Source of the DNA: Photobacterium angustum
Lineage (GTDB): Bacteria > Pseudomonadota > Gammaproteobacteria > Enterobacterales > Vibrionaceae
Direction: 5' to 3'
Length of the DNA: 64,000 bases
NCBI RefSeq assembly: GCF_002954615.1
Contig: NZ_MSCJ01000003.1
Location: forward strand, 1,178,001 to 1,242,000
The notes under the pieces were generated by a model. That model was not told the origin of the DNA. It saw nothing but the letters and a program-made list of their open reading frames with translations, and searched no databases. The translations under genes were made by a program, and so were the position numbers. Position 1 is the first letter of the stretch; each line of letters starts with the position of its first letter. Below are positions 44,481 through 56,072 of the stretch, piece by piece.

Positions 44481-45284
44481 CTACTCTTCTAACACAGCAT
44501 TGATTGCTTCTTTAATTTCATCACTAGAAAAGCCTTTGCTTGATAGATAACCATAAGCTTTGCTCTTTTCTTTAAAATCGGTGAGATCATAGCGTTTCTT
44601 AGCTAATGCTTGTTGGCAGTTGTAGTAGAAATCTATTTCGCCTGATTCAATAAGTTCATCAAGTACGGTATCGAGTTCTGAGATATCAACATGCTTCATT
44701 TTTAGCTCTTGCGCGATTAATGAGCGCCCTTTTAGCTTTTTGGCAAGTTTAATCACTTCAGCTTCAAGGTTGGCATTCTTGCCTTTGATTTGCGCTTTGG
44801 TTAGTAAGGTATCTGAGGCGCTATGCTCTGAAATACCACGAGAAATATCCTCCATACTAAAGCCACGTTTTAGTAAATCATTGACGACTTTCTCTGCCGA
44901 TGTGGTTGAGAAGTCTTTAAAACGTGCCAAGCGTGTGTTAATCATCGATTGCTCACAGATGTCCATGCGTTGCATAGTTTCTGTGATTGCTTGCTCTATG
45001 GTGAGTTCATCGATGCCTTTGGTTTTAAGCTTTTGCTGGATATATTTGCGCCCATATTGGCTATTAAAGGCCAACTCACAGAAGTGTAATGAAAATGCAT
45101 AGTCGCTTTTGAGGTAACCATAGCTTTTCATTTGTTCAATTACGGTTTCGACCCACTCTTTATTTTCTGTTTTTGCTTCAAGTTTTTTGCGTAACTCAAA
45201 TTCTGAGTGATCACGTAAGTTCAAGTGGTAAATCGCACTATTAATGACGTTTTGGATAGTAGAAGCAGGATAAGGTTTTTTCAT
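44481..45284 (-). CDS. RecX-like protein with extra three-helix repeats
   Basis: RecX proteins bind RecA filaments and inhibit recombination. This 267-aa protein has a standard RecX unit at residues about 15-145: IYHLNLRDHSEFELRKKLEA, then YGYLKSDYAFSLHF and YGRKYIQQKLKTKGIDELTI. It continues with a second set of repeats (about 170-267: RSLIAQELKMKHVDISELD and KSKAYGYLSSKGFSSDEIKEAI). Normal RecX is about 150 aa. recA is not adjacent and no LexA box was noted. The ribosome site is weak. Function by family is recombination control, but the enlarged form is uncharacterised as far as I know. Confidence 0.72.
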   Translation of the reverse strand: MKKPYPASTIQNVINSAIYHLNLRDHSEFELRKKLEAKTENKEWVETVIEQMKSYGYLKSDYAFSLHFCELAFNSQYGRKYIQQKLKTKGIDELTIEQAITETMQRMDICEQSMINTRLARFKDFSTTSAEKVVNDLLKRGFSMEDISRGISEHSASDTLLTKAQIKGKNANLEAEVIKLAKKLKGRSLIAQELKMKHVDISELDTVLDELIESGEIDFYYNCQQALAKKRYDLTDFKEKSKAYGYLSSKGFSSDEIKEAINAVLEE

Positions 45285-45342
45285 ACGGTATCGGATGTGG
45301 CTAAAAGTTATCGTAATAATAACAGTTTATAATGCTTAAACG

Positions 45343-45374
45343 AAAAAAGAGGCACTCATTGAGCGCCTCTTTGT
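45343..45374 (-). terminator. Terminator of katG
   Basis: AAAGAGGC and GCCTCTTT form the stem, with inner pairs CTC/GAG, around ATT. On the minus strand it is followed by a run of T residues. It lies about 60 bp after the katG stop. Confidence 0.8.
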
Positions 45375-45432
45375 ATTTGTTGTTAAGTTTCTATTTCATA
45401 CTATTAGCTAGTATTGAGACTTTGCGTTTTGA

Positions 45433-47628
<2,196 letters not shown>

Positions 47629-47834
47629 TCATTATTTTAATTAGTATTATTGTCATTAATTTTTCAGCTCTATCCAATATAGCTTTTAAGCATTAAATGA
47701 CAATTAAATAGGTTCGTTAAATTTGAAATTTAAAATTGGATATAATTCTTTTTAAGCATTTAACACTCAAAAAATTAACAGGAATTCTTCATCTTTAACG
47801 AGAATATTAAACTGCACCAAAACAAAATTTTAGA

Positions 47835-47850
47835 TTTGATTTAAATCAAA
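47835..47850. promoter_or_regulatory. Perfect FNR-type site upstream of katG
   Basis: TTTGATTTAAATCAAA is a 16-bp perfect palindrome that contains TTGAT-N4-ATCAA, the exact FNR consensus. Reading toward katG, TTTAAT (47811-47806, five of six -10 positions) places the site centre about 42 bp before the expected transcription start, the class II activator position. Confidence 0.55.
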
Positions 47851-48042
47851 AAAAAATTATTTACGAAACACAATCTCGTTCGATGGCGTAAATTTAAATC
47901 AATTGAATGATGGTGGCTAATACTATAAATCTATTGATTCAATAGGCGGTAATTATCAAGAGATGAGAAACACAATAATGTTATTCCTAAAAAGAATTAG
48001 GCTTTTGTGTGGGACTTTTAATCTTGTAAGTCATAATTAAAA

Positions 48043-48076
48043 AAAGTGATAGCCTGAAAGGATATCACTTTTTTAT
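48043..48076. terminator. Bidirectional terminator after the sensor kinase gene
   Basis: AAAAAAGTGATA and TATCACTTTTTT pair perfectly around CCTGAAAGGA-type loop sequence. A and T runs flank both sides. It lies 14 bp after the kinase stop. Confidence 0.8.
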
Positions 48077-48089
48077 TTTTATCTTGAGA

Positions 48090-49496
48090 CTACTTTTTTA
48101 TTGTTTCTATAGCTGGTAACAATAACGATATTTTTAAACCTCCATCATCTGAACGACCCGCTTCTACTTGTCCTCCAGTGACTTGCATCGCTTCTTTTAC
48201 AATGGCGAGCCCTAAACCATAACCCCCAGATTGTTTATCTCGTGCACCCTCTATGCGCGTGAACGGATCAAAAATATGTTTTAAATGTTGTTCAGGTATC
48301 CCATCACCATCATCTGAAACCGATACCACAACATAAGACTTATCCGACTTCGTTCTTATACTGGTATGAATTGTAATATTTGCTTCACTTCCAGCATATT
48401 TAATCGCGTTACCTATTAAATTCTTAATTGATCGTACTAGTAATCGCGCATCGGTCTGAACCATTGGTAGTGTTCTATCAATATCTTTAATTATCGATTG
48501 ACCATGCGCTTTAAGCTGCAGGCATTGATCAACCGTTGACTCACAGAACGTTTGAACGTCGACAGGAATAAGCTTGATATTCGCTTTCGCATTATCAAAT
48601 TGACTGAATTCAAGGATCTCTGTGACAAGTTCATTCATCTCCTCTGATTCTTGCTCTAACCGATCCACTAAATGCAAATGCTCAGATGAAGTACGCTTTC
48701 GAATTAAATGTAATGATAAACTATGCCTAGCCAAAGGGGTTCGAAGTTCATGAGAAACATCACGAATTAAACGCCGTTGTTTCTCTGTTAATAATTGTAT
48801 TTGATTAGCCATATTGTCGAAATCAGTCGCTAATTCATTAAACTCTTTTACTTTGTCTCCCATAACATGAGCGACACGCACTGAGAAGTCACCATTCGCT
48901 AAGGTACGACTCGCTTGTCTTAAAGTGTCTAATGGTCGCTGCAAATAGCGTGCGATAATTAACGAAAACATTAAGGTGATCAGAATAGCAATCACTACCT
49001 GTATTAAGCCAAAGTACAAAGAAAAATTTTTAGCTGGATGCAATTCATGAGGTAACTGAACCACCAATTTATTACCATTTTTTAGAGGTATCGTAAAAAT
49101 GGGTTGATTTACACGAGAATCTAAAATTGAATTTAATGGTCGAGCAAATTTCAGTTTAAACTTAAAATGGGGATGCATTATTCGGGTGCTTATCTCTTTG
49201 TTATCACTGTTAAGAGCAAAAGCATAATATTTTTGTTTACTCTCCCACTGAGCAAGTCGCTGAGGGTCACCGTTTTCAGTAAGCAAAGGCTCTACATCTG
49301 TCGCCATCTTCATAATATCTTGTTGTACATGTTGAGGCACATGCAGCAAAGTTTTAACTAGGGCTATTTCAGCTAAATTCTGAAGCCCTAATATGACCAG
49401 TAGCCCTACGGTAAAATAAGAAAAAAGTCGGAAAACTAAGCTTTGCTTATGCAAAGGAAGTCGATGCTTTCCTTGTATCACATTAGAAACACTCAA
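48090..49496 (-). CDS. Two-component sensor histidine kinase (CpxA/RstB-like)
   Basis: This 468-aa inner-membrane kinase has helices at about residues 25-48 and 160-182 that bracket a 110-residue periplasmic sensor, then a HAMP linker (RYLQRPLDTLRQASRTLANGD), the H-box VSHELRTPLARHSL with His249, an N-box (IGNAIKYAG), and G-boxes SDDGDGIPE and GYGLGLAIVKE. The PLAR after the H-box is seen in CpxA-type kinases. Its likely partner regulator is encoded at 50406-51071 on the same strand, separated by an opposite lipoprotein gene. The signal is unknown. Confidence 0.87.
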   Translation of the reverse strand: MSVSNVIQGKHRLPLHKQSLVFRLFSYFTVGLLVILGLQNLAEIALVKTLLHVPQHVQQDIMKMATDVEPLLTENGDPQRLAQWESKQKYYAFALNSDNKEISTRIMHPHFKFKLKFARPLNSILDSRVNQPIFTIPLKNGNKLVVQLPHELHPAKNFSLYFGLIQVVIAILITLMFSLIIARYLQRPLDTLRQASRTLANGDFSVRVAHVMGDKVKEFNELATDFDNMANQIQLLTEKQRRLIRDVSHELRTPLARHSLSLHLIRKRTSSEHLHLVDRLEQESEEMNELVTEILEFSQFDNAKANIKLIPVDVQTFCESTVDQCLQLKAHGQSIIKDIDRTLPMVQTDARLLVRSIKNLIGNAIKYAGSEANITIHTSIRTKSDKSYVVVSVSDDGDGIPEQHLKHIFDPFTRIEGARDKQSGGYGLGLAIVKEAMQVTGGQVEAGRSDDGGLKISLLLPAIETIKK

Positions 49497-49694
49497 TTGT
49501 TTATACTCCTAAACACTTGCTTCTCTTTTTATCTATAATAACTAGCAATTCAGCCTATCCTAGTCACAAAATATGCGCCTGAGATAGACGATACTGTAGT
49601 TTTACATGACAATAGTTATAGCGTTTATTTTTAGCATTCTTACTAATTTAAAATTATGCTTCTCACTCTATTCATCACAGCAAAAGGAAGTTCT

Positions 49695-50330
49695 ATGATG
49701 AAGACCATTATTAGTTTACTGACATTATTATTAGTCGGTTGTTCATCAGGTTTACAAGTCTCTGTTCCTGATTCAGTTTATGAGAATAATCAAGCCACAG
49801 GTTATCTTGTCGGTACTCTGGGTGCTAATACCGAATGGCCGAAAACAGGTAAAAATCTGATCACAACGATTAACATTCGCCCTCTAAACACCAACACTCC
49901 TAGTATTGCGGATAGTAATATTATTACGATCACCAATAACAATGAAGATGGGCATTTTGAAAATCCAACAATTAGCGGCCATTTGTTTAATATTGAGTTA
50001 CCCGTTGGACAATACGAAATTTTCAGTATTCAACTAGAAGGCTCAGATGGTAATAAAACGCTGATCTCAAAAAACAACAGCAAAATGGATATTACATTTT
50101 CTATTAGTGCTAACCAAGCCAGTTATATTGGACAATTTCTTGCCGTTAGCCGTATAGCGAAAAGTGAACTTTGGAATCTTGAGTATCCAAGTGGGTATGG
50201 CTATTTACAGCATAGCTACGATCAACAACGTGATGAAACATTATTTTCTCAACAGTACCCAAAACAACAAGCGACTCCTTTTAACCTTGAATTACTCACT
50301 TTTACTGATAATCGTGTATTAAAGAATTGA
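49695..50330 (+). CDS. Predicted lipoprotein between kinase and response regulator genes
   Basis: The 211-aa protein has a lipoprotein signal MMKTIISLLTLLLVGC (lipobox LVGC, Cys16). The mature part looks like a beta-rich domain (LITTINIRPLNTNT ... YEIFSIQLEGSDGNKTLISK, about residues 50-140). I do not recognise a family. ATG 49695 is selected because AAGGAAG precedes it; the frame is open from 49656. It lies on the opposite strand between a kinase and its likely regulator, and may be a target or a sensor partner of that system (inference). Confidence 0.7.
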   Translation: MMKTIISLLTLLLVGCSSGLQVSVPDSVYENNQATGYLVGTLGANTEWPKTGKNLITTINIRPLNTNTPSIADSNIITITNNNEDGHFENPTISGHLFNIELPVGQYEIFSIQLEGSDGNKTLISKNNSKMDITFSISANQASYIGQFLAVSRIAKSELWNLEYPSGYGYLQHSYDQQRDETLFSQQYPKQQATPFNLELLTFTDNRVLKN

Positions 50331-50352
50331 TGGTTCTCTATTATCTAGACCG

Positions 50353-50387
50353 AAAAAATAAGACGATCATTGATCGTCTTATTTTTT
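50353..50387. terminator. Bidirectional terminator between lipoprotein and response-regulator genes
   Basis: AAAAAATAAGACGATCA and TGATCGTCTTATTTTTT pair perfectly around a minimal loop, with A and T runs at the ends. It lies between two convergent stop codons. Confidence 0.9.
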
Positions 50388-50405
50388 ATCTTTGAAACAA
50401 GCACA

Positions 50406-51071
50406 TTACTCCGAAACACACGAAGAATAGCTGTACCCTCGCCCACGTATTGTTTTGATGTGCTGTTTAGACATTCCTGCTAATACCATTTTTCGACGAA
50501 TATTACTGATATGCATATCAAGATTACGATCAAACGGGCTAAGTTCTTTCTTTAAAACGTCTTTTTGTAATGTGGCTTTTGAGACGACAATATCATTATG
50601 CTTAATTAGGTATTTAAGCAGATCGAGCTCGGTACCAGTTAAAGGTAGGCGAGAAAGCTGACTTTCTAATTCAACCGATGATGAGGGCAAAGAATGGCGC
50701 TGGCGCTCTAAACCGACTCTTCGTAAGATTGTCGAAATACGTACTAGTAATTCTTCAACTTTAAATGGTTTAACCAAGAATTGATCCGCGCCAGCCTGTA
50801 AACCATCAAGCATCGTTGTTTCATCTCCTAATGCTGTAAGCATAAGGATTGGTGTTGCAAAACGCTGACAAATACGACGAGCAACCTGCATACCATCAAG
50901 TGTGGGTAACATTACATCAAGCAGTATCAGATCGACACCCGTTGATTGAAGATATGTTAACGCTGATTCACCACAATGAACGCAACTAACTTCATGACCT
51001 TCATCTTCAAGAACTTCTGTTAATAACGCACACAATTGAACGTCATCATCAACTACTAATATCTTCGACAC
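50406..51071 (-). CDS. OmpR-family response regulator (CpxR-like)
   Basis: The 221-aa regulator has a receiver domain with acidic pocket VDDD (about residues 7-10), phosphoacceptor Asp52 (LLDVMLP) and Lys in LVKPF, followed by a winged-helix DNA-binding domain (about 125-221, LTGTELDLLKYL and IKTIRGRGYSYS). GTG 51071 is chosen because AGGTG lies 7 nt upstream; a GTG at 51089 has no such site. The partner kinase is probably the one at 48090-49496. Confidence 0.88.
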   Translation of the reverse strand: MSKILVVDDDVQLCALLTEVLEDEGHEVSCVHCGESALTYLQSTGVDLILLDVMLPTLDGMQVARRICQRFATPILMLTALGDETTMLDGLQAGADQFLVKPFKVEELLVRISTILRRVGLERQRHSLPSSSVELESQLSRLPLTGTELDLLKYLIKHNDIVVSKATLQKDVLKKELSPFDRNLDMHISNIRRKMVLAGMSKQHIKTIRGRGYSYSSCVSE

Positions 51072-51180
51072 AATACGACACCTAAACACAATGAAACTGC
51101 ATATTAATCACCTGTTAAACAGATAACAATAGCTAATACATCTATCCTGTTAAGATAAATTAAGAATTTACCGCTAAAAC

Positions 51181-51217
51181 AAAAAAGCGATGATCTATCT
51201 CTAGATCGTCGCTTTTT
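51181..51217. terminator. Terminator of the chemoreceptor/binding-protein unit
   Basis: AAAAAGCGA-GATCTA pairs with TAGATC-TCGCTTTTT (one mismatch) around TCTC. It lies 16 bp after the binding-protein stop and can work on both strands. Confidence 0.85.
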
Positions 51218-51232
51218 AAAAAGCTTATCTGG

Positions 51233-52579
51233 TTATTCTTGGCAAATTAAGCTCGCAACTTTTGCTTCTCTTTGTGGCACATACCATGAGTCTAATCCCG
51301 CTTGCACTAACTGTGTAGCTTGTTCTGGTGTCATTGTACCATTTAAGACAGCAACGCTAGTTTGATCGACTTGAGCCTCAAAACTCTGTTTACCTCGAGA
51401 TAAAATCTGCGCAGCACTTCGAATAGTCGAATCGCACTCATTACGCCAGCCCATCATTTCTTTCGCTATCGGGTTTTCAACCTCGAAGAAATGGTTAGAT
51501 AATGAGAAGAAACCAGGAATAGAGTTAGTCAATAATTCAGCATACTCCGCCGTTGTCATCCATTCTAATAACGCTTTTGCTGCTGGATTATTTTGAGCCT
51601 TGGTATTTAACCCCATACCAATATCAGTATGATCACTGAAATAACATTCATCGCCGCCATTTTCTACCGGAGGAGGAAATACGCCAAAATCTAGCTGGCC
51701 TGTAAAGGTGCTGATATCCCAAGAGCCAGCAGGATAAATAGCCGCCTTCCCTGTTTTGAACAATTCAATGGAATCGGCATATTTACGTGTCTGATAACCA
51801 TTGCCTAAAAACTTACTCCAATTCGCTAATTCCTGAAATACTTGTCGGTATTTTGGTGAGTCAAAACGCTCAGTGCCGTTAATCAACCCTAATCGTCCAT
51901 CTTCGCCTTTCCAGTAATTAGGCCCTATATTTTGAAAGCCCATCGTACTGGCTTCCCATTTATCATTCGTTCCTATTGCTAAAGGCACATATTGGCCACT
52001 GTTTTTAATCATATTCAACACATGATTAAACTCAGCCGTTGTTTTAGGCACACTCAAATCGAGTTTTTTAAATGCATCTTTATTATAGAAAAAACCGTGG
52101 ATAACAGATGCCATAGGTAAACAGAAGGTCTGTGCACCTGAATCAGTTTGCCAAGGGCTTAATGCAAAGCTCGGGAAGTTCTCCATCCCAGCCATTTCTG
52201 TAATATCGCTAAGGTGCCCCTGCGTAAACAGCTTTAACGAACCATCAAATGGACGACAAGCAATTAAGTCGCCAGCACTACCCTTCTCAAGGTTAGTATT
52301 CAAATCATCAAGAAATGAGGTCAACCCTTCTGGTGAGCGATAGGTAATTTTAATATTCGGGTAATGCTTATTAAATGCTGGAATGATTTTATCTTTCCAA
52401 ATCGCATCATCTTGTCGCCAAGAATCAACCAATACAGTACCTTTTAATGAGGAATCATACTGTTGTGCGCTCACCGATAGTGGTGAAAAACCAGCTAACG
52501 CGATACCGCTAACAACAAGGCTGCGACATAAGGTTGATTGAACCTTTGTATAAAAAGGGGAAGCCATTATCTGTTTCAT
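51233..52579 (-). CDS. Extracellular solute-binding protein (family 1, sugar type)
   Basis: This 448-aa secreted protein has an export signal (about residues 1-38, VVSGIALAGFSPLSVSA at its end). The mature protein shows the family 1 pattern: GTVLVDSWRQDDAIWKDKIIPAFNKHYPNIKITYR, FLDDLNTNLEKGSAGDLIACRPF and the domain-closing FKTGKAAIYPAGSWDIS. Such proteins usually bind oligosaccharides or polyols. There is no permease or ATPase gene nearby; instead it directly follows a chemoreceptor gene, whose final codons carry its ribosome site (AAGGT). It may deliver ligand to that receptor. The ligand is unknown. Confidence 0.85.
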   Translation of the reverse strand: MKQIMASPFYTKVQSTLCRSLVVSGIALAGFSPLSVSAQQYDSSLKGTVLVDSWRQDDAIWKDKIIPAFNKHYPNIKITYRSPEGLTSFLDDLNTNLEKGSAGDLIACRPFDGSLKLFTQGHLSDITEMAGMENFPSFALSPWQTDSGAQTFCLPMASVIHGFFYNKDAFKKLDLSVPKTTAEFNHVLNMIKNSGQYVPLAIGTNDKWEASTMGFQNIGPNYWKGEDGRLGLINGTERFDSPKYRQVFQELANWSKFLGNGYQTRKYADSIELFKTGKAAIYPAGSWDISTFTGQLDFGVFPPPVENGGDECYFSDHTDIGMGLNTKAQNNPAAKALLEWMTTAEYAELLTNSIPGFFSLSNHFFEVENPIAKEMMGWRNECDSTIRSAAQILSRGKQSFEAQVDQTSVAVLNGTMTPEQATQLVQAGLDSWYVPQREAKVASLICQE

Positions 52580-52581
52580 AT

Positions 52582-54561
52582 TTATACCTTAAATCGTTCA
52601 ATCAATTGACGTTGTTCCGCAGCTAGTTTCGATAGCGATTCACTACTATTTGCAGACTCGCGTGCTTCTGATTCTGCGTTATAAGCAACACTCGCAATCC
52701 CGTTAATATGCTCAGCGACATCTTGGCTCACTGAGATTTGCTCTTCGGTTGCATGAGCAACTTGCTCTGCCATTTCGAGAATAACACGCATACGATCTGC
52801 TATCGTTTGTAATGTTTCATCAGTTAAGCGTGTCTGTTCAACACATTGCTCAGTTTGTTTATGACTTCGTGCCATGACCTTAGTTACCATTTCAGCGCTG
52901 TGCTGAAGGTTATCGATCATCTCATTTATTTCTTCTGTTGATTGTTGGGTGCGATTTGCTAAAGCGCGCACTTCATCAGCAACCACAGCAAAACCGCGCC
53001 CTTGCTCACCTGCACGTGCCGCCTCAATCGCCGCGTTAAGAGCCAATAAATTCGTTTGTTCAGCAATGCCACGGATAACATCTAATATACTGCCAATATT
53101 CACCGTAAAGCTTTCTAGTTTGCGGGTTATATCAACCGCTTCAGTAATATCGACCGATAGCTGCTCTGTGATGTTTCGACTATTAAAAACTAAGTCTCGC
53201 CCTTGTTGTGCGGCCTGATTTACTTCATTTACTTCACTCACAGTCAGATCTGATGAACGTGAAATCTCTTTCGCACTGACTTCTAATTCAGAAATGGCAG
53301 CGGCTACTTGATCGGTACGTTGTTTTTGATCTTCAACACGGCTCATCGCTTGTTCACTCGTAACAGCAGTTTTATTTGCCTCTGTTACTAGCTGTAATGA
53401 ACCATCGTTAATTTTTGTGAGAATTTCAGCCATACTTTCAGATAATTGGTCGATAGAGCGAGAAAGTGCACCAAATTCACACTGAGATTGGTAATTAGTA
53501 CGTTGGGTCATGTCACCCGCAGTCATCTTACGTAATACTGCATTAATTCGTGCTAATGGTGTGTGGATGCTTTTTGCCGTAGTAAAAGCAATAATTAAAG
53601 CAATAACACCTGAAATCAAACAGGCAATAATAATACTGTATGTCGCTTGGTTGGCTGCAGCATCAGCAGCATTTCGACTATTAGATGCATTGCTACTCGC
53701 ATACTGCATATAGTCATTAAGTGCTGTTTGAGTAATCACAACTTGCTGATTAGACTGTTGATTCAAAGCTGACAGTTGACTTTCTAGCTGGTTATTTTCA
53801 GCCATAACCGCCAGTAACCCTGTTTTACCCAATGCTAAATCATGGACGCGTTGTAAATTACGCGCATAACGCGCTTTAACATCTTCAGGCACATTAATGC
53901 GCTCTAAACCTTGTTTTGCTAATTCAATATCTTTAGCAAGTACTTGGCTTAGTTTTTCAAAGTTAGTGTTTTTATTAGCACGACGAACATTTTTTAAATC
54001 ACGGCTAATACCGCTGGTAATAAGTTCTGCTCGATTGCTTAAAGAACGTTTTACACTCGCACGTTGGAGTAATAAATTCGCTGCCCATTGATAAGTATCT
54101 TCTAATCGAAGAAATGATAAATTAAGCTCTGTTAATCGGTCATTAACAGCAACCCATTGATTATGCGTGTTAATTGTTTTTTGTGATAAATCAAAAAACT
54201 TATCAGCAGCAGAAAGTGCCGTTGATAGTTTTAGTTTCGCTTCCTCATCAACAGCATATTTTAATGCTTGTTGTTTCGCGGTGTTAAATTCAGCTTGAGC
54301 CTGTGATACCGCCTCTTTTCGTTCGTTTAATAAGTTCGAGGATTGAGTCGTACGGTAATCAACAACTGATAGCTGATTTTCACGTAAGCTCGCGAGTAAT
54401 TGACTTGCCGATGTAACCATAGGTGTTGACACCTCAGTTACATCGGTAAGGCGATCATGGATTCGACTAGTATTGATATAGCTAATACTTCCTACTACGG
54501 CAATAAGAATAAACATTATTATAAAGCCGACAATGGTGCGCTGTACTATTGATAATGACAT
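52582..54561 (-). CDS. Methyl-accepting chemotaxis protein (HBM-like sensor)
   Basis: The 659-aa transmembrane chemoreceptor has helices at about residues 10-30 and 308-328. The periplasmic part between them is all-helical, about 275 residues, with the two-lobed look of HBM sensor domains. A HAMP domain (about 330-385) and a signalling domain follow, containing the CheA/CheW contact hairpin [22 protein letters not shown]. The gene is 2 bp upstream of a solute-binding protein gene on the same transcript. Together they could detect a sugar through a bound periplasmic protein, as in the maltose/Tar example. No pentapeptide CheR tail is seen at the C-terminus. Confidence 0.9.
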   Translation of the reverse strand: MSLSIVQRTIVGFIIMFILIAVVGSISYINTSRIHDRLTDVTEVSTPMVTSASQLLASLRENQLSVVDYRTTQSSNLLNERKEAVSQAQAEFNTAKQQALKYAVDEEAKLKLSTALSAADKFFDLSQKTINTHNQWVAVNDRLTELNLSFLRLEDTYQWAANLLLQRASVKRSLSNRAELITSGISRDLKNVRRANKNTNFEKLSQVLAKDIELAKQGLERINVPEDVKARYARNLQRVHDLALGKTGLLAVMAENNQLESQLSALNQQSNQQVVITQTALNDYMQYASSNASNSRNAADAAANQATYSIIIACLISGVIALIIAFTTAKSIHTPLARINAVLRKMTAGDMTQRTNYQSQCEFGALSRSIDQLSESMAEILTKINDGSLQLVTEANKTAVTSEQAMSRVEDQKQRTDQVAAAISELEVSAKEISRSSDLTVSEVNEVNQAAQQGRDLVFNSRNITEQLSVDITEAVDITRKLESFTVNIGSILDVIRGIAEQTNLLALNAAIEAARAGEQGRGFAVVADEVRALANRTQQSTEEINEMIDNLQHSAEMVTKVMARSHKQTEQCVEQTRLTDETLQTIADRMRVILEMAEQVAHATEEQISVSQDVAEHINGIASVAYNAESEARESANSSESLSKLAAEQRQLIERFKV

Positions 54562-54901
54562 AACATGCTTCTATTTATGATTAAATCACGCCGCAGCTGA
54601 TTAAATAAGATAAGTACGAATATACTTATTTCGCGGTTCTAAATAAAAAGTTAACAACAGAATCAATATCAAGATCACACTTTATTATTTAAATAGTGAT
54701 AAAGGTATTTATTATTTTTAAAAAAATTCCGTTCAAATTCCAATTTGGTATTAAATGACAGTATTTTTAAATTTAAAAATAACTAATGCGATGTACCTCA
54801 TATAAATACTTTTAATTTGTCCTTATCGCACTTAATTAAACTTGGCGTATATGCAACAATGTACTTTTATAATTCAAAGATTGATGATAAGAGATAATTT
54901 C
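54562..54901. other. AT-rich divergent region between the chemoreceptor and lipoate-ligase-like genes
   Basis: This 340-bp gap holds two perfect inverted repeats: ATAAGTA-N6-TACTTAT at 54610-54629 and the 20-bp palindrome TATTTTTAAATTTAAAAATA at 54762-54781. Either could be an operator or, for the second, a nucleoid-protein site. No gene is seen. Confidence 0.5.
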
Positions 54902-55894
54902 ATGAAACTGTCTATCTATTATTCAGAATCAACAGATCCAAGCTTCAATCAAGCGATTGAAGAAACCTTACTGAAACAAGCAAATGACCACAATATTATT
55001 GCTTTTTTATGGCAAAATCAGCGCTCTGTTAATATAGGGAAAGATCAGAACCCTTGGCGTGTATGTAAGCCAAAACTACTTCGTAGTGAAAATATTAATA
55101 TTGTAAGGCGTCATACAATTGGCGGTGCTATCTATCAAGATTTGACACACACAAATATTGCGTTAATCGGCCCGACTCATTATTTAACACAATGCATAAT
55201 TAAAAAAATACTAATGGGTACATTTGAACCATTAAAAATAGAGATAACAGTATCTGATAATCTTGAATGTTTAGTTGAAAATAAAAAAGTTTCTAATACT
55301 GCGCTATCAGTCTCTAAAGATTATTTATTTTTCCATACTACCTTAAGAGTAAATACTTCTCTTAGTGATATATCAAAGTACATGAATAGTCGTTATTCTA
55401 TTCTCAATCATCAAAACCTTGAACGATCTTATACCACTATTAACCAACATATTCGTCCATTAGAGCATAATGAATTATGTCATTACATTAGTGATAGTAT
55501 TCAAAAAACACTAAAGCTTGATGTTGAAAATACAGTTATTTTAAATAACCAGCACCCAGATTGGATCGAATTTAGTACAAATTTTTATCGTCTAAAAAGT
55601 TGGGATTGGAATTATGGTCAATCACCTAGTTTTATTGAATCGTTAGAGAATGGCTTTTCATGGGGACAGATAGAACTAAAATTAAATGTTGATGCTGGAG
55701 TGATCACCAAAGTCTACTATGATGCGCCTATCCAGTACCACAATATGATGAATGACTTAAGCCAAGCGGCGATTGGTTATCCATTTAATGCCAAATCTGT
55801 TATATCCATTGTTTGTGGCTTATTGCTCACGCATTCAGAGTATTATGATGAACTGATGGCACTTTCTGAATGGCTACAACAAGAAATTGCATAA
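54902..55894 (+). CDS. Divergent lipoate-protein-ligase-like protein (LplA family)
   Basis: The 330-aa protein matches the biotin/lipoate ligase fold. LplA motifs are degenerate but visible: QNQRSVNIGKDQNPW, IVRRHTIGGAIYQDLTHTNIAL for the RRxSGGGAVxHD region, VENKKVSNTALS for the catalytic Lys region and LFFHTTLRVNTSLSDISKYMN. The C-terminal domain (about residues 225-330, WDWNYGQSP) resembles that of E. coli LplA (338 aa). The GGG of the canonical loop is reduced to IGG. ATG 54902 is used with AGAG upstream. It likely attaches lipoate, or a related acyl group, to a carrier protein, but activity is uncertain. Confidence 0.72.
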   Translation: MKLSIYYSESTDPSFNQAIEETLLKQANDHNIIAFLWQNQRSVNIGKDQNPWRVCKPKLLRSENINIVRRHTIGGAIYQDLTHTNIALIGPTHYLTQCIIKKILMGTFEPLKIEITVSDNLECLVENKKVSNTALSVSKDYLFFHTTLRVNTSLSDISKYMNSRYSILNHQNLERSYTTINQHIRPLEHNELCHYISDSIQKTLKLDVENTVILNNQHPDWIEFSTNFYRLKSWDWNYGQSPSFIESLENGFSWGQIELKLNVDAGVITKVYYDAPIQYHNMMNDLSQAAIGYPFNAKSVISIVCGLLLTHSEYYDELMALSEWLQQEIA

Positions 55895-56049
55895 TACTAA
55901 AGATGCTAACTTTTAAGGAAAAATTTAGTTTTATGTCTATATATTGAACTAAATCAATTGGGCATCAATTACGCAATTTTTATCATTAACAACTTCTTGA
56001 CTTTAGCAGAGGCGGCACCAAATCTAGCCTATCTGCTTTTCCCACAGAG

Positions 56050-56072
56050 TTATACACAGCTTCTGTGGATAA
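56050..56072. promoter_or_regulatory. Inverted pair of DnaA boxes
   Basis: One perfect consensus DnaA box (TTATCCACA, minus strand) and one with a single change (TTATACACA, plus strand) face each other five bases apart. They may bind DnaA as a titration or regulatory site. There is no other sign of a replication origin in the window. Confidence 0.5.

Noticed and set aside
47850-48076. Small RNA under the FNR-type site on the plus strand, ending at the hairpin
   Set aside because: No good -10 sequence at the right distance on the plus strand; the minus-strand promoter toward katG fits better.
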